Shown: in pieces, positions 18,733 through 26,388 of the stretch | Position numbering within the stretch: position 1 is the first letter of the stretch | Layout: every line of letters starts with the position of its first letter | NCBI GenBank assembly: GCA_017936545.1 | Contig: JAGBFJ010000022.1 | Span: 1 to 33,107, forward strand | DNA length: 33,107 bases | From: Sutterella sp. | GTDB taxonomy: Bacteria; Pseudomonadota; Gammaproteobacteria; Burkholderiales; Burkholderiaceae_F | Direction of reading: 5' to 3' | Position numbers and translations under genes: made by a program | Notes under the pieces: model-generated | Database searches by the model: none | Told to the model about the DNA's origin: nothing | Seen by the model: the letters and a program-made list of their open reading frames with translations, nothing else

Positions 18733-19482
18733 ATGCAGATAAAAGAGCTCACGGACTATCTCAATACGTATCTGAATGCGGGAGACTTCAAGGATTATGC
18801 GCCGAACGGCCTGCAGGTCGAGGGCAGATCCGAGATCAGGCGCATCGTGCTGGGCGTCAGTGCGAGCCAGGCGATCATCGATCATGCGGCGGCCGGCGCG
18901 GACTGCATTCTGGTTCATCACGGCTGGTTCTGGCGGGGCGAGCCAAGCCAGGTCGTCGGCATGAAGCGCCGTCGCCTGGCAGCGCTCCTTGCGGCAGACA
19001 TCAATCTGGTTGCCTATCATCTGCCTCTTGACGCGCATCCCGTGGTCGGCAACAACGCCGAGCTCGGACGTCTTTTCGGTCTGAAGCTGGAAAAACGCAC
19101 GGGCATGTATGACCTACTCAACATCGGCGTTCCGAAATCCGGACCGGTTCCCTTCGGCGACTTCTGCAGCCGCGTGGAACGCGTCCTCGGACGCCGTCCG
19201 CTCGCAGTAGGCCCGACTAAAGGGCTGGTGACCCGGGTCGGCTGGTGCTCAGGCGCGGCGCAGGACGAAATTCTCGCGGCGGCGGCAGAAGGGTGCGATC
19301 TGTATATCTCCGGCGAAATCAGTGAACGGACGACTTACGAGGCACGGGAAAACGGCATTGCCTATCTTTCGGCAGGACATCATGCCACGGAACGCTTCGG
19401 TATTCAGGCTCTCGGACGACACCTCTCGGAAGTGTTCCCCGAGTTGGAAATTACGTATTACGAAGGTGACAATCCAGTATAG
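18733..19482 (+). CDS. Nif3-like dinuclear metal centre protein (YbgI family)
   Basis: A 249-residue member of the Nif3/YbgI family, conserved proteins with a dinuclear metal site, described as GTP cyclohydrolase I type 2 homologues but of uncertain function. Visible features are DYAPNGLQVEG near the N-terminus, metal ligands in LVHHGWFWRGE (His62, His63), YHLPLDAHP, the GRRPLAVGP/RVGWCSGAAQD core, and SAGHHATERFG at the C-terminus with further histidine/glutamate ligands. The ATG at 18733 has a weak GGGA upstream. In related betaproteobacteria this gene precedes petABC; here the next gene is sspA. Confidence 0.92.
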   Translation: MQIKELTDYLNTYLNAGDFKDYAPNGLQVEGRSEIRRIVLGVSASQAIIDHAAAGADCILVHHGWFWRGEPSQVVGMKRRRLAALLAADINLVAYHLPLDAHPVVGNNAELGRLFGLKLEKRTGMYDLLNIGVPKSGPVPFGDFCSRVERVLGRRPLAVGPTKGLVTRVGWCSGAAQDEILAAAAEGCDLYISGEISERTTYEARENGIAYLSAGHHATERFGIQALGRHLSEVFPELEITYYEGDNPV

Positions 19483-19516
19483 AAATATTTCGTTACAAAT
19501 CTCTCATGGACCTGTC

Positions 19517-19534
19517 TTGCAAGCGTTCTTGCAA
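19517..19534. repeat. Inverted repeat TTGCAAG-CGTT-CTTGCAA after the Nif3 gene
   Basis: A 7-bp inverted repeat with a 4-base loop, 34 bases after the Nif3 stop codon. An A-rich run rather than a T-run follows on the plus strand, so it is not a standard terminator; it may stabilise the 3' end or be a binding site. Confidence 0.45.
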
Positions 19535-19573
19535 ATGTAAAAAATGAGATGCGTAGCGGGTTTTAGCGATTTT

Positions 19574-19582
19574 TGATAAAAT
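19574..19582 (+). promoter_or_regulatory. Candidate extended -10 promoter for sspA-sspB
   Basis: TGATAAAAT (19574-19582) is an extended -10 box (TGn followed by TAAAAT). No good -35 lies 16-18 bases upstream, which is tolerated for extended -10 promoters. Transcription would begin near 19589, immediately ahead of a terminator-like hairpin. Confidence 0.5.
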
Positions 19583-19596
19583 TCAATCTCTTTCAG

Positions 19597-19635
19597 CGCA
19601 CTCCGTCTGCCGACGCTGCAAACGGAGTGCGTTTT
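19597..19635 (+). terminator. Terminator-like hairpin in the sspA leader
   Basis: A perfect 10-bp stem CGCACTCCGT (19597-19606) / ACGGAGTGCG (19622-19631) with a 15-base loop is followed by TTTT (19632-19635). It lies 26 bases before the sspA start and downstream of the only promoter-like sequence in the spacer. It could end the Nif3 transcript or act as an attenuator of sspA. Confidence 0.7.
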
Positions 19636-19661
19636 CGACTGCGTATAGAGGATAAAAGCCT

Positions 19662-20264
19662 ATGATGGTGCTTTACTCGGGCATGACCTGCCCGTTCTCC
19701 CACAGCTGCCGTTTCGTGCTCTATGAAAAGGGCTGTGAGTTCGAGATTCAGGACATCGACATGTTCCAGCCGATCGATGTCAGCTCGCTCAACCCTTACG
19801 GTGAAGTGCCCATTCTCCGCGAACGTGATCTGACGCTTTATCAGGCGGACGTCATCAACAACTACATTGACGAGCGTTTCCCGCATCCGCAGCTGATGCC
19901 GCCCGATCCGATGCAGCGCGCCCGTGCCCGTCTCTTCTCCTACGTGCTGAACCGCGAAGTCTTTTCCCATGTGCGTCTGCTTGAAAACCGCAATGCTACG
20001 GAGGAAATGCATAACGCCGCCCGCAACAAGCTTCGCGATCAGCTGACGGTGATCGGTACCCGCCTCAATGCCGGTGCCTATCTGCTCGGCGAAGAGTTCA
20101 CGCTGCTTGATGTGTCGCTGGCTCCGGTGCTTTGGCGTCTTGATCATTACGGCATCGAACTGCCGCGCACGGCAGCGCCGCTGATGACTTACGGCGAACG
20201 TCTTTTCTCGCGCCCGGCCTTCATCGATTCGATGACGCCTTCCGAACGCGTGATGCGCCGCTGA
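19662..20264 (+). CDS. sspA: Stringent starvation protein A
   Basis: GST-fold protein of 200 residues that binds RNA polymerase and modifies transcription under starvation and acid stress (established for E. coli and Neisseria/Francisella relatives). The thioredoxin-like half shows MVLYSGMTCPFSHSCRFVLYEKGCEF and NPYGEVPIL; the helical half has the LLGEEFTLLDVSLAPVLWRL run. AGAGGAT precedes the ATG by 9 bases; a second ATG follows immediately at 19665. It is followed by a terminator hairpin before sspB, so the two are probably not made in equal amounts. Confidence 0.95.
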   Translation: MMVLYSGMTCPFSHSCRFVLYEKGCEFEIQDIDMFQPIDVSSLNPYGEVPILRERDLTLYQADVINNYIDERFPHPQLMPPDPMQRARARLFSYVLNREVFSHVRLLENRNATEEMHNAARNKLRDQLTVIGTRLNAGAYLLGEEFTLLDVSLAPVLWRLDHYGIELPRTAAPLMTYGERLFSRPAFIDSMTPSERVMRR

Positions 20265-20287
20265 GTTCCTCGCAGAGGATAAGAAAC

Positions 20288-20326
20288 GAAACGGCCGGCT
20301 GCCCGATGCGCCTGCCGTTTCTTTTT
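20288..20326 (+). terminator. Rho-independent terminator between sspA and sspB
   Basis: An 8-bp stem GAAACGGC (20288-20295) / GCCGTTTC (20314-20321) with an 18-base loop (GGCTG/GCGCC-rich) is followed directly by TTTTT (20322-20326). It lies in the 79-bp gap between sspA and sspB, so sspB would depend on read-through or its own promoter. Confidence 0.75.
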
Positions 20327-20343
20327 GCAAAAGGATTGGAACG

Positions 20344-20763
20344 ATGACGACGAACAACGGCAATCCTCCGCCGATCAAACCCTATCTGATTAATGCGGTT
20401 CTCGATTATTGCCGCAGCACCGGCACCACGCCTTACGTGATGGTTGCCGTCGACGATGCATGCAGTGTTCCGCGGGAATTCGTGCGAGACGGACGCATTA
20501 TTTTCGATCTGACGGATGAGGCGGTGAACCGTCTGGAAATTACCGATGACTGGCTGACTTTTCAGGCCCGTTTCGGGGAAACGAACGACATCTTCGACGT
20601 CGAAGTGCCCCTCAATCGCATCATCTGCGTGACACCGCTTGAATATCAGCAGTTCGCGCTTCAGTTTGAGGTCACTCCGACGCCTTCCCGTGCGCAGGAG
20701 GCAACGCCCGATGCAGAAGCGCCGAAACCGTCTGTCGGCCGCCGTCCGATGCGTGTAAAGTAA
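20344..20763 (+). CDS. sspB: ClpXP adaptor SspB
   Basis: A 139-residue adaptor that brings ssrA-tagged and other substrates to ClpXP. The N-terminal substrate-binding domain (about 9-110) shows KPYLINAVLDYC, TPYVMVAVDDAC and DIFDVEVPLNRI. A proline/alanine-rich flexible linker (about 112-130) leads to the C-terminal ClpX-binding tail GRRPMRVK, a variant of the RPxLRVVK motif that is one residue shorter. AAGGAT precedes the ATG. It is followed by tRNA-Thr, a familiar order in betaproteobacteria. Confidence 0.93.
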   Translation: MTTNNGNPPPIKPYLINAVLDYCRSTGTTPYVMVAVDDACSVPREFVRDGRIIFDLTDEAVNRLEITDDWLTFQARFGETNDIFDVEVPLNRIICVTPLEYQQFALQFEVTPTPSRAQEATPDAEAPKPSVGRRPMRVK

Positions 20764-20787
20764 CACTCAGGGCTGTACCAGAAAGAC

Positions 20788-20817
20788 GCAACACGATCTG
20801 CGGATTTGCGGTATAAT
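20788..20817 (+). promoter_or_regulatory. Promoter of tRNA-Thr
   Basis: A perfect TATAAT (20812-20817) sits 11 bases before the tRNA. A weak -35 (GCAACA, 20788-20793) lies 18 bases upstream. The -10 is inside an inverted repeat GCGGAT...ATCCGC. Confidence 0.7.
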
Positions 20818-20827
20818 CCGCCTTCCT

Positions 20828-20903
20828 GCCTCTTTAGCTCAGTTGGTAGAGCAACCGCCTTGTAAGCGGTAGGTCAACTGTTCGAGTCAGTTAAGGGGCA
20901 CCA
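20828..20903 (+). tRNA. tRNA-Thr (anticodon TGT)
   Basis: A 76-base cloverleaf: acceptor GCCTCTT/AAGGGGC (one T-G pair), D-arm AGCTCAGTTGGTAGAGC, anticodon stem ACCGC/GCGGT with loop CTTGTAA (anticodon TGT, reads ACA and other ACN), T-arm AACTG-TTCGAGT-CAGTT, discriminator A, and an encoded CCA. Confidence 0.97.
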
Positions 20904-20909
20904 GATTCG

Positions 20910-20946
20910 AATCCCGTACCGTTTCGGCGGTGCGGGATTTTCTTTT
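20910..20946 (+). terminator. Rho-independent terminator of tRNA-Thr
   Basis: AATCCCGTACCG (20910-20921) pairs with CGGTGCGGGATT (20928-20939) over 12 bp (one G-T wobble), followed by TTTTCTTTT (20938-20946). It starts 7 bases after the tRNA. Confidence 0.9.
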
Positions 20947-21240
20947 ATCCGTGTTTCTGCGGACGGAGGTGAGACGCACGGAGGGCATCGTTCAGACTTA
21001 TCCGGTTCTCAAAGGGGAACCGGCTCCGGAGAGTCGGCAGAGCATGCCTGAGGAACCAGACTGCAGACCGGCAAAGCTGAAAATCTTACGTGAAATGGCT
21101 GAACAGCACGACGGACGAGATATGCATTTGAATGCAAATCCCGCATCCTCATCGGATTGCAATGAGGATCGCAATCCGGCACGCAAACGCATAAGTCGAC
21201 TTGGGTGATTTTGAGTTCCAAGAGAGACTGTATGCCTCTG
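20947..21240. other. Gene-free convergent region rich in inverted repeats
   Basis: A 294-bp gap between the tRNA-Thr terminator and the prmC stop. No convincing gene: the one long frame lacks a ribosome site and motifs. It contains CCGGTTCTC/GGGAACCGG (21001-21022), GCATT/AATGC (about 21124-21135), and two overlapping hairpins at 21145-21169 and 21154-21177. In related betaproteobacteria grxD may follow prmC here; it is absent. Confidence 0.6.
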
Positions 21241-22065
21241 TTATGCACGACGGCCCATGGTCACGCGATCGTTGCCGCCGTAGTCTCGAACCGTGCGCAC
21301 GGCGGCAAGCCCCGCTGCTCGGAAAAGTTCAGCGACTTCCGGCCCCTGATCCCAACCGTGCTCGACCAGAAGCCATCCGCCCTGTCGCAGGTGCGCCATG
21401 GCATGAGCGGTGATTTCTCGCAGGCAGGAAAGGCCGTCTCCGCCGTCGGTGAGGGCGGACTGCGGTTCATACTGAAGAGCGGGCAGATGTTCGTCGTCGC
21501 TTCGGATGTAGGGAGGGTTGCTGACGATGATATCGAAGGACTCCTGTTCTCCGACGGTTTCCCACCAGGAACCCTGACGAAATTCGACTTCGGCGCCGAG
21601 AGAGGCTGCATTTCGCGAGGCAATCTCGAGTGCTTCGGGTGAGACGTCCGTGGCCGTGACGCGTGCTCCGGGGCATTCCTTGGCAAGCGTGACGGCAATG
21701 CATCCGCTTCCGGTACCCATATCGAGAATGAGGGGACGGTCCGGTGCGACGATGAGAGCCTGTTCAATCAGTACTTCAGTATCGGGGCGGGGGATCAGCA
21801 CGCTGGAATCGACTTCGAAATAACGGCCGAAGAATTCCTGGCGTCCGGTGAGATAGGGCACCGGCATGCCGTCGATACGCATGGAAACATAGAGGTCGAA
21901 CGTCATGACCGCCTGATCCGACAGCTCCTCTTCGTCGTGAGCGATCAGATACTCCTTGGGCTTGTCGAGAATATGCGCCAGAAGAATGCCTGCTTCAAAG
22001 CGGCCGATCTTCGGCGTAGCTTCTGCGATCAGCGCCCGAATGGTGTTGCGTTTGACTTCCGTCAT
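21241..22065 (-). CDS. prmC: Peptide chain release factor N5-glutamine methyltransferase
   Basis: SAM-dependent methyltransferase (274 residues) that methylates the GGQ glutamine of release factors RF1 and RF2. An N-terminal helical domain (1-80) is followed by a Rossmann fold with DMGTGSGC (115-122, SAM binding), ATDVSPEAL and the catalytic NPPY (183-186). PRPDTEVLIE precedes the fold, as usual. It lies 24 bp downstream of prfA, its substrate's gene, and no terminator separates the two. Confidence 0.95.
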   Translation of the reverse strand: MTEVKRNTIRALIAEATPKIGRFEAGILLAHILDKPKEYLIAHDEEELSDQAVMTFDLYVSMRIDGMPVPYLTGRQEFFGRYFEVDSSVLIPRPDTEVLIEQALIVAPDRPLILDMGTGSGCIAVTLAKECPGARVTATDVSPEALEIASRNAASLGAEVEFRQGSWWETVGEQESFDIIVSNPPYIRSDDEHLPALQYEPQSALTDGGDGLSCLREITAHAMAHLRQGGWLLVEHGWDQGPEVAELFRAAGLAAVRTVRDYGGNDRVTMGRRA

Positions 22066-22089
22066 GACGTCGAAATTCTCCTTCCGTGG

Positions 22090-23166
22090 TTAGGCGAGCG
22101 AAGCAAGCTGGTCGGCCTGGTGCTGCGTCGTGAGTGCGGTGATGATCTCGTCGAGGTCGCCGTTCATTACGGCATCAAGCTTGTAAAGCGTCAGGTTGAT
22201 GCGGTGATCCGTTACGCGGCCCTGAGGGTAATTGTACGTGCGGATGCGTTCCGATCGGTCGCCAGAGCCGACGAGGCTCTTTCGTTCGCTTGCTTCTTTA
22301 GCCTGCTGTTCTGCAACCCGGGCGGCATAGATACGCGAAGCAAGAATCGCCATAGCGCGCGCTTTGTTCTGCGTCTGACTGCGTTCGTCCTGACATTCGA
22401 CGACAAGACCGGTGGGAAGATGCGTGATTCGAACCGCTGAGTCCGTTTTCTGAATATGCTGGCCGCCGGCGCCGGAGGCTCGGAAAACGTCGATGCGCAG
22501 ATCCGCGGGATTGAGTTCCACGGCCTCAACCTCGTCGAGCTCGGGGAGCACAGCAACCGTGCATGCGGAAGTGTGAACGCGGCCCTGACTTTCTGTTACA
22601 GGTACTCGCTGGACGCGGTGTCCGCCCGATTCGAATTTAAGACGGGAATAGGCACCCGAACCGATGATTCGGACGATGACTTCCTTGTAGCCGCCGAGTT
22701 CGCTTTCGTTTTTCGAGACGATTTCCGTCTTCCAGCCCTGGGCTTCGGCGTAACGAAGATACATTCGAAGCAGATCGCCTGAAAACAGAGCGGATTCGTC
22801 TCCGCCGGTACCGGCGCGGATTTCGAGAAAGATGTTGCGGCTGTCGTTGGGATCTTTGGGCAGAAGAAGGATCTGAAGTTCGCCTTCGAGCTGATCGAGT
22901 GCAGTCTGCGCAGCGGAGATTTCTTCCTGCGCAAAGGCCTTCATGTCCGGATCAGCCAGCATTTCGCGGGCTGTCTCCAAGTCGCCTTCAGCTCTTTCGT
23001 ATTCAGCCAGCTTAAGAGCCACAGGTTCGATGTCGGCACGCTCGCGGGAAAGTTCGCGAAAGCGGTTCATATCAGTGCCGATCTCCGGATCGGCCAGCAT
23101 TCCGTCGATTTCCTCCATGCGTCTGGCAAGCTGACGGAGCTTGAAGCGCATGCTGTCGTTGATCAT
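22090..23166 (-). CDS. prfA: Peptide chain release factor 1
   Basis: Reads UAA and UAG stop codons and triggers peptide release. 358 residues. The codon-recognition tripeptide is PVT (189-191) in [16 protein letters not shown], which marks RF1 rather than RF2 (SPF). The GGQ (234-236) in [17 protein letters not shown] is the peptidyl-transferase contact and the target of PrmC. The ATG at 23166 has no clear ribosome site; an internal ATG five codons later gives a start like other RF1 proteins, so the exact start is unsure. The hemA terminator lies just upstream, so prfA needs its own promoter. Confidence 0.96.
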   Translation of the reverse strand: MINDSMRFKLRQLARRMEEIDGMLADPEIGTDMNRFRELSRERADIEPVALKLAEYERAEGDLETAREMLADPDMKAFAQEEISAAQTALDQLEGELQILLLPKDPNDSRNIFLEIRAGTGGDESALFSGDLLRMYLRYAEAQGWKTEIVSKNESELGGYKEVIVRIIGSGAYSRLKFESGGHRVQRVPVTESQGRVHTSACTVAVLPELDEVEAVELNPADLRIDVFRASGAGGQHIQKTDSAVRITHLPTGLVVECQDERSQTQNKARAMAILASRIYAARVAEQQAKEASERKSLVGSGDRSERIRTYNYPQGRVTDHRINLTLYKLDAVMNGDLDEIITALTTQHQADQLASLA

Positions 23167-23208
23167 CTCGTCAATACGGTTGTTCGTTGAAAGCAGAAAG
23201 AATAGCGC

Positions 23209-23238
23209 AAAAAAAAGAGGAACCCCGGAAGGTTCCTC
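23209..23238 (-). terminator. Rho-independent terminator of hemA
   Basis: On the minus strand the 8-bp stem GAGGAACC/GGTTCCTC (23217-23224 with 23231-23238), loop TTCCGG, is followed by eight T's (complement of 23209-23216). It is 14 bp after the hemA stop, before prfA. Confidence 0.92.
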
Positions 23239-23252
23239 AGTGTTTGTCGTTA

Positions 23253-24542
23253 TCAGCGTTCGTGACGGCGGTAGAAGCGGTTGAGCAGCTGCTCCATCAG
23301 ATCTCGGTCTTCTCCGCTCAATCCTTCAGCATTTCTGAGAAGAATCGTCGGGTCATGCACGAGTTTATTGGTCAGACCGTGCGCAAGCATTTCCAGCACT
23401 TCTTCGGGATTGTCTCCGTGGTGAAGGTGTCGCAGCGCACGCTGGAGTTCCATTTCACGCAGATAATTGGCTCGGTCTCGCAATGCCTGAATGAAGGGGA
23501 CAGTATCGCGCTGACGAAGCCAGTCGGCGAAATCACGCGTTCGAAGGCCAATGATGGTTTCGGCCTGAGTAATGGCTGCCTGACGGCTGGCCAGCCCCTG
23601 GCTGACGACTTTGCCGAGGTCGTCGACGCTGTAGACATAAACGTCGTCGAGGCGCTCGATTTCAGGTTCGACGTCGCGGGGAACGGCCAGGTCGACGATG
23701 AACATAGGACGATGCTTGCGCTGAGCAACCGCTCGTTCGATCATGCCGAGGCCGATGATGGGCAGGGCGGAGGCTGTGCAGGAGACGACGATGTCGTATT
23801 TGGCAATCTGCTCCGGCAGATCGGCAAGACGGATGGCGTCGGCATGGACGGTTCGGGCAAGCGTCTGACCGCGTTCGAGAGTGCGGTTGGCAATCGTGAT
23901 GGACTTCGGCTGCTGAGCGGCAAAATGCGCAGCGCAGAGTTCGATCATTTCTCCTGCGCCGACGAAGAGTACGCGTTCGTTGTGCAGATTGCCGAACAGT
24001 CTCAGAGCAAGGCGGACTGCAGCTGCAGCAAGGCTGACGGAGTTGGCGCCGATGGCAGTGGCCGTACGAACTTCCTTGGCTACGGTGAAGGTGGCCTGAA
24101 ACAGATGATTGAGCATCGTCCCGAGGCCGTGGCAGTCGCGGGCGATCTTTTCGGCCTTCTTCATCTGGCCGACGATCTGGGTTTCACCGAGAACCATGGA
24201 GTCAAGACCCGATGCCACGCGGAACGTATGCTTGGCGGCTTCCTCATGCTCGTAGACATACATATGAGGTTCAAGCTCGGAAAGCGCAACGTTCTTTCTT
24301 TCGGAAATGAATGTGAGAACGGATGTTTTGGCCTTCTCGATGTCCTCCGCGGCGCAGTAAATTTCCGTGCGGTTGCAGGTCGAGAGGATGGCGGCTTCAT
24401 GGATGCCGCCAGTCGGCGTGCTGGAGAAGCGGTCGCGAAGGTGTCCGATGGTCTCGGCGATTTCGTCCGGACCGAAGGCCACGCGTTCACGGACGGAAAC
24501 CGGCGCGGTGGTATGGTTAAGACCTAAAGCAAGCAGATGCAT
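23253..24542 (-). CDS. hemA: Glutamyl-tRNA reductase
   Basis: NADPH-dependent enzyme that reduces glutamyl-tRNA(Glu) to glutamate-1-semialdehyde, the first step of C5-pathway tetrapyrrole/haem synthesis. 429 residues. The catalytic Cys56 lies in [11 protein letters not shown]; substrate-binding residues in [15 protein letters not shown]; a NADPH Rossmann motif VLFVGAGEM; and the conserved NRT and [13 protein letters not shown] runs. A C-terminal dimerisation helix ends the protein. No Shine-Dalgarno sequence is apparent before the ATG. Retaining hemA suggests haem synthesis although bc1 genes are absent nearby. Confidence 0.97.
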   Translation of the reverse strand: MHLLALGLNHTTAPVSVRERVAFGPDEIAETIGHLRDRFSSTPTGGIHEAAILSTCNRTEIYCAAEDIEKAKTSVLTFISERKNVALSELEPHMYVYEHEEAAKHTFRVASGLDSMVLGETQIVGQMKKAEKIARDCHGLGTMLNHLFQATFTVAKEVRTATAIGANSVSLAAAAVRLALRLFGNLHNERVLFVGAGEMIELCAAHFAAQQPKSITIANRTLERGQTLARTVHADAIRLADLPEQIAKYDIVVSCTASALPIIGLGMIERAVAQRKHRPMFIVDLAVPRDVEPEIERLDDVYVYSVDDLGKVVSQGLASRQAAITQAETIIGLRTRDFADWLRQRDTVPFIQALRDRANYLREMELQRALRHLHHGDNPEEVLEMLAHGLTNKLVHDPTILLRNAEGLSGEDRDLMEQLLNRFYRRHER

Positions 24543-24640
24543 CGAAAGGACGGAAAAAAGTGCAGCGCGGTTGGTGCTGCAACAATAATTAACACATGTT
24601 GCGCGAATTATATCGGGCAGAAAGTTGCGTTTAGCTTAAG

Positions 24641-24656
24641 GGCGCCGGAAGGCGCC
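24641..24656 (+). promoter_or_regulatory. Hairpin abutting the ribosome site of the DUF697-like gene
   Basis: GGCGCC-GGAA-GGCGCC forms a 6-bp G+C-only stem with a GNRA-type GGAA tetraloop. It ends directly before the GGGAGAG ribosome site and 13 bases before the ATG at 24670. It may stabilise the message or influence initiation. Confidence 0.5.
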
Positions 24657-24669
24657 GGGAGAGAAGTTC

Positions 24670-25176
24670 ATGCAGGAGACCGGGAGTGTGCTTGCCGAAG
24701 CGCTGGAGACTGCTCGGGCCAGAGCAAGAGCTGAAGTGAATCGGCGTGCCGTGCTGAGTGCGGGTGCTACGCTTCTGCCTGTTCCCGGCATCGATATTGC
24801 GGTTGATGTTTCTGCGCTCGTCGGTATGTTCAATGCTGTCAATCGTGCGTTTCTGCTGAGTCCTGACCAGATTGATTTGCTGCGCAGCGAAGAGAGAATC
24901 GCAGTCTTCAAGGCGATAGGGAGCGTGAGAGCAGTTTTTGCAGGACAATACGTGACGAATGCGGCCGTTCTGATGCTGGTGAAGCAGTTCGGCGCGAAAT
25001 GGGCGGCCGGTAAGACGGCACGCTGGATACCGATTGTGGGACAGGGAGCCGCCGCTGCGCTTTCCTTCGCGGCTTTCAAGTGGCTCGGTGAAGAACACAT
25101 CAGAGAGTGCGAGGCAGTCAGAAAGCAGGCATGCGCACTGCTTGCTCCGTCCTCTGACGTGAGGGAGATGAATTGA
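24670..25176 (+). CDS. Uncharacterised helical protein, DUF697/YcjF-like
   Basis: A 168-residue protein that I cannot assign to a function. It has a charged N-terminal helix ([17 protein letters not shown]), then a hydrophobic hairpin containing [20 protein letters not shown] (about 36-55), then [11 protein letters not shown], and a second hydrophobic region with glycine/alanine ([21 protein letters not shown], about 120-140). The [10 protein letters not shown] pattern resembles DUF697 domains and the helical part found after the GTPase domain in some GTPases, but no P-loop is present here. It is probably membrane-associated. A GGGAGAG ribosome site precedes the ATG, and queC starts 1 bp after its stop, so the two are likely co-translated. 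Function inference from queC is not justified. Confidence 0.75.
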   Translation: MQETGSVLAEALETARARARAEVNRRAVLSAGATLLPVPGIDIAVDVSALVGMFNAVNRAFLLSPDQIDLLRSEERIAVFKAIGSVRAVFAGQYVTNAAVLMLVKQFGAKWAAGKTARWIPIVGQGAAAALSFAAFKWLGEEHIRECEAVRKQACALLAPSSDVREMN

Positions 25177-25177
25177 A

Positions 25178-25894
25178 ATGACGGGTGTGATTGAAAAGCG
25201 GCAGGGGGCAGCCATGGTGCTGTTTTCCGGCGGTCAGGATTCCGCTACGTGCCTGGCTTGGGCGCTGTCCCGGTTTGATCGCGTCGAAACGATCGGGTTT
25301 GATTACGGACAGCGTCACCGGGTGGAGCTTGACTGCCGGCGCGACGTTCTGGAAAAAATCCGTGCTTTCAGACCGGAATGGCAGGATCGGCTTGGAGAGG
25401 ACCGGCTATTGGATATGAGTCTTCTCGGCCAGATCAGCGACTGTGCTCTGACGAGAGAAAAGGCGGTGGAGTTTGAGGCGAACGGAGTGCCTAATACCTT
25501 TGTCCCCGGCCGAAACCTGCTTTTTTTCACTTTCGCCGCTGCACTTGCTTATCGCCGCGGCATCGGTACGCTCGTCGGAGGAATGTGCGAAACGGACTAT
25601 TCGGGATATGCCGACTGTCGCGACAATACGCTGAAAAGTCTGCAGGTTTCACTGTCCCTCGGGCTGGATGTGCCGCTGGTCATCGAGGCGCCGCTTATGA
25701 GGCTCAGCAAGGCTGATACGTGGGCGCTTGCGGAGGAGCTCGGAGGACGAGGTTTGGTCGATCTGATTCGCTTCGATACTCATACCTGCTATATGGGAGA
25801 CCATACGCATCGGCATGAGTGGGGATACGGCTGCGGCGAGTGTCCGGCCTGTCTGCTGCGTGCCCGAGGCTGGGAGGGGTATGCAAGCCGGTGA
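25178..25894 (+). CDS. queC: 7-cyano-7-deazaguanine synthase
   Basis: Converts 7-carboxy-7-deazaguanine to preQ0 using ATP and ammonia, in the queuosine tRNA-modification pathway. 238 residues. The PP-loop SGGQDS lies at 17-22, followed by [28 protein letters not shown] and the QueC middle [11 protein letters not shown] are typical. Zinc ligands are Cys204 with Cys219, Cys222 and Cys225 in [13 protein letters not shown] is about 10 bases before the ATG. No other que genes lie in this window; the pathway may still be complete elsewhere. Confidence 0.95.
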   Translation: MTGVIEKRQGAAMVLFSGGQDSATCLAWALSRFDRVETIGFDYGQRHRVELDCRRDVLEKIRAFRPEWQDRLGEDRLLDMSLLGQISDCALTREKAVEFEANGVPNTFVPGRNLLFFTFAAALAYRRGIGTLVGGMCETDYSGYADCRDNTLKSLQVSLSLGLDVPLVIEAPLMRLSKADTWALAEELGGRGLVDLIRFDTHTCYMGDHTHRHEWGYGCGECPACLLRARGWEGYASR

Positions 25895-25916
25895 AGTATA
25901 TTAAAAATTTTGCTGG

Positions 25917-25951
25917 ATAAAAAAAGACCCCGCAGTTGCTGCTGCGGGGTC
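25917..25951 (-). terminator. Terminator of the tRNA-Phe pair (also downstream of queC)
   Basis: A perfect 10-bp stem GACCCCGCAG/CTGCGGGGTC (25926-25935 with 25942-25951) with loop TTGCTG. On the minus strand it is followed by seven T's, ending the tRNA-Phe transcript 11 bp after the last tRNA. The plus-strand tail is weaker but may also stop queC. Confidence 0.9.
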
Positions 25952-25962
25952 CAAAGCAATTT

Positions 25963-26038
25963 TGGTGGCTGGGAACGGAATCGAACCGCTGACACGCGGA
26001 TTTTCAATCCGCTGCTCTACCAACTGAGCTACCCAGCC
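25963..26038 (-). tRNA. tRNA-Phe (anticodon GAA), distal copy
   Basis: A 76-base cloverleaf on the minus strand: acceptor GGCTGGG/CCCAGCC, D-arm AGCTCAGTTGGTAGAGC, anticodon stem GCGGA/TCCGC with loop TTGAAAA (anticodon GAA), T-arm with GTTCGATTC, discriminator A and encoded CCA. It is identical to the copy at 26076-26151. Confidence 0.97.
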
Positions 26039-26075
26039 TCCGTGCGGCACGCTTCAGGCGTACTGCAAAAATCTG

Positions 26076-26151
26076 TGGTGGCTGGGAACGGAATCGAACC
26101 GCTGACACGCGGATTTTCAATCCGCTGCTCTACCAACTGAGCTACCCAGCC
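26076..26151 (-). tRNA. tRNA-Phe (anticodon GAA), promoter-proximal copy
   Basis: Same sequence as the distal copy, base for base, including encoded CCA; separated from it by a 37-bp spacer. The two form a tandem transcription unit with a promoter upstream at 26171-26199 and one terminator at 25917-25951. Confidence 0.97.
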
Positions 26152-26170
26152 ACGAAAGCGTAGAAGACGC

Positions 26171-26199
26171 ATTTTATGGGTCGAAGCTGATTTGCGCAA
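26171..26199 (-). promoter_or_regulatory. Promoter of the tRNA-Phe pair
   Basis: On the minus strand TTGCGC (26194-26199) and TAAAAT (26171-26176) are separated by 17 bases. Transcription would start near 26164, about 13 bases before the first tRNA. Confidence 0.65.
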
Positions 26200-26388
26200 G
26201 AGGGATGCAGGAATAGGCCCTGATAAAACCTAAAAAATACCGCATTTATGGTATGAAAAGGGAGCTCGTCGGACAGATTGTTACGAGAGTGCGAAAGTCC
26301 TTAAGGGATTAAAGCCCTGTGCTGCGGTAGACTTTGGCAGCTGTAAGGCGCTTGGCGCGCCCGATCGACTGATTATTTCTGAGACATC

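Noticed and set aside
20930-21208. 92-codon plus-strand frame after tRNA-Thr
   Set aside because: Begins inside the tRNA terminator stem, has no ribosome site or recognisable motif, and spans several inverted repeats.
25963-26151. Tandem 76-bp repeat as a CRISPR or mobile repeat
   Set aside because: Both units fold into complete tRNA-Phe cloverleaves with a shared promoter and terminator; it is a tRNA gene duplication.
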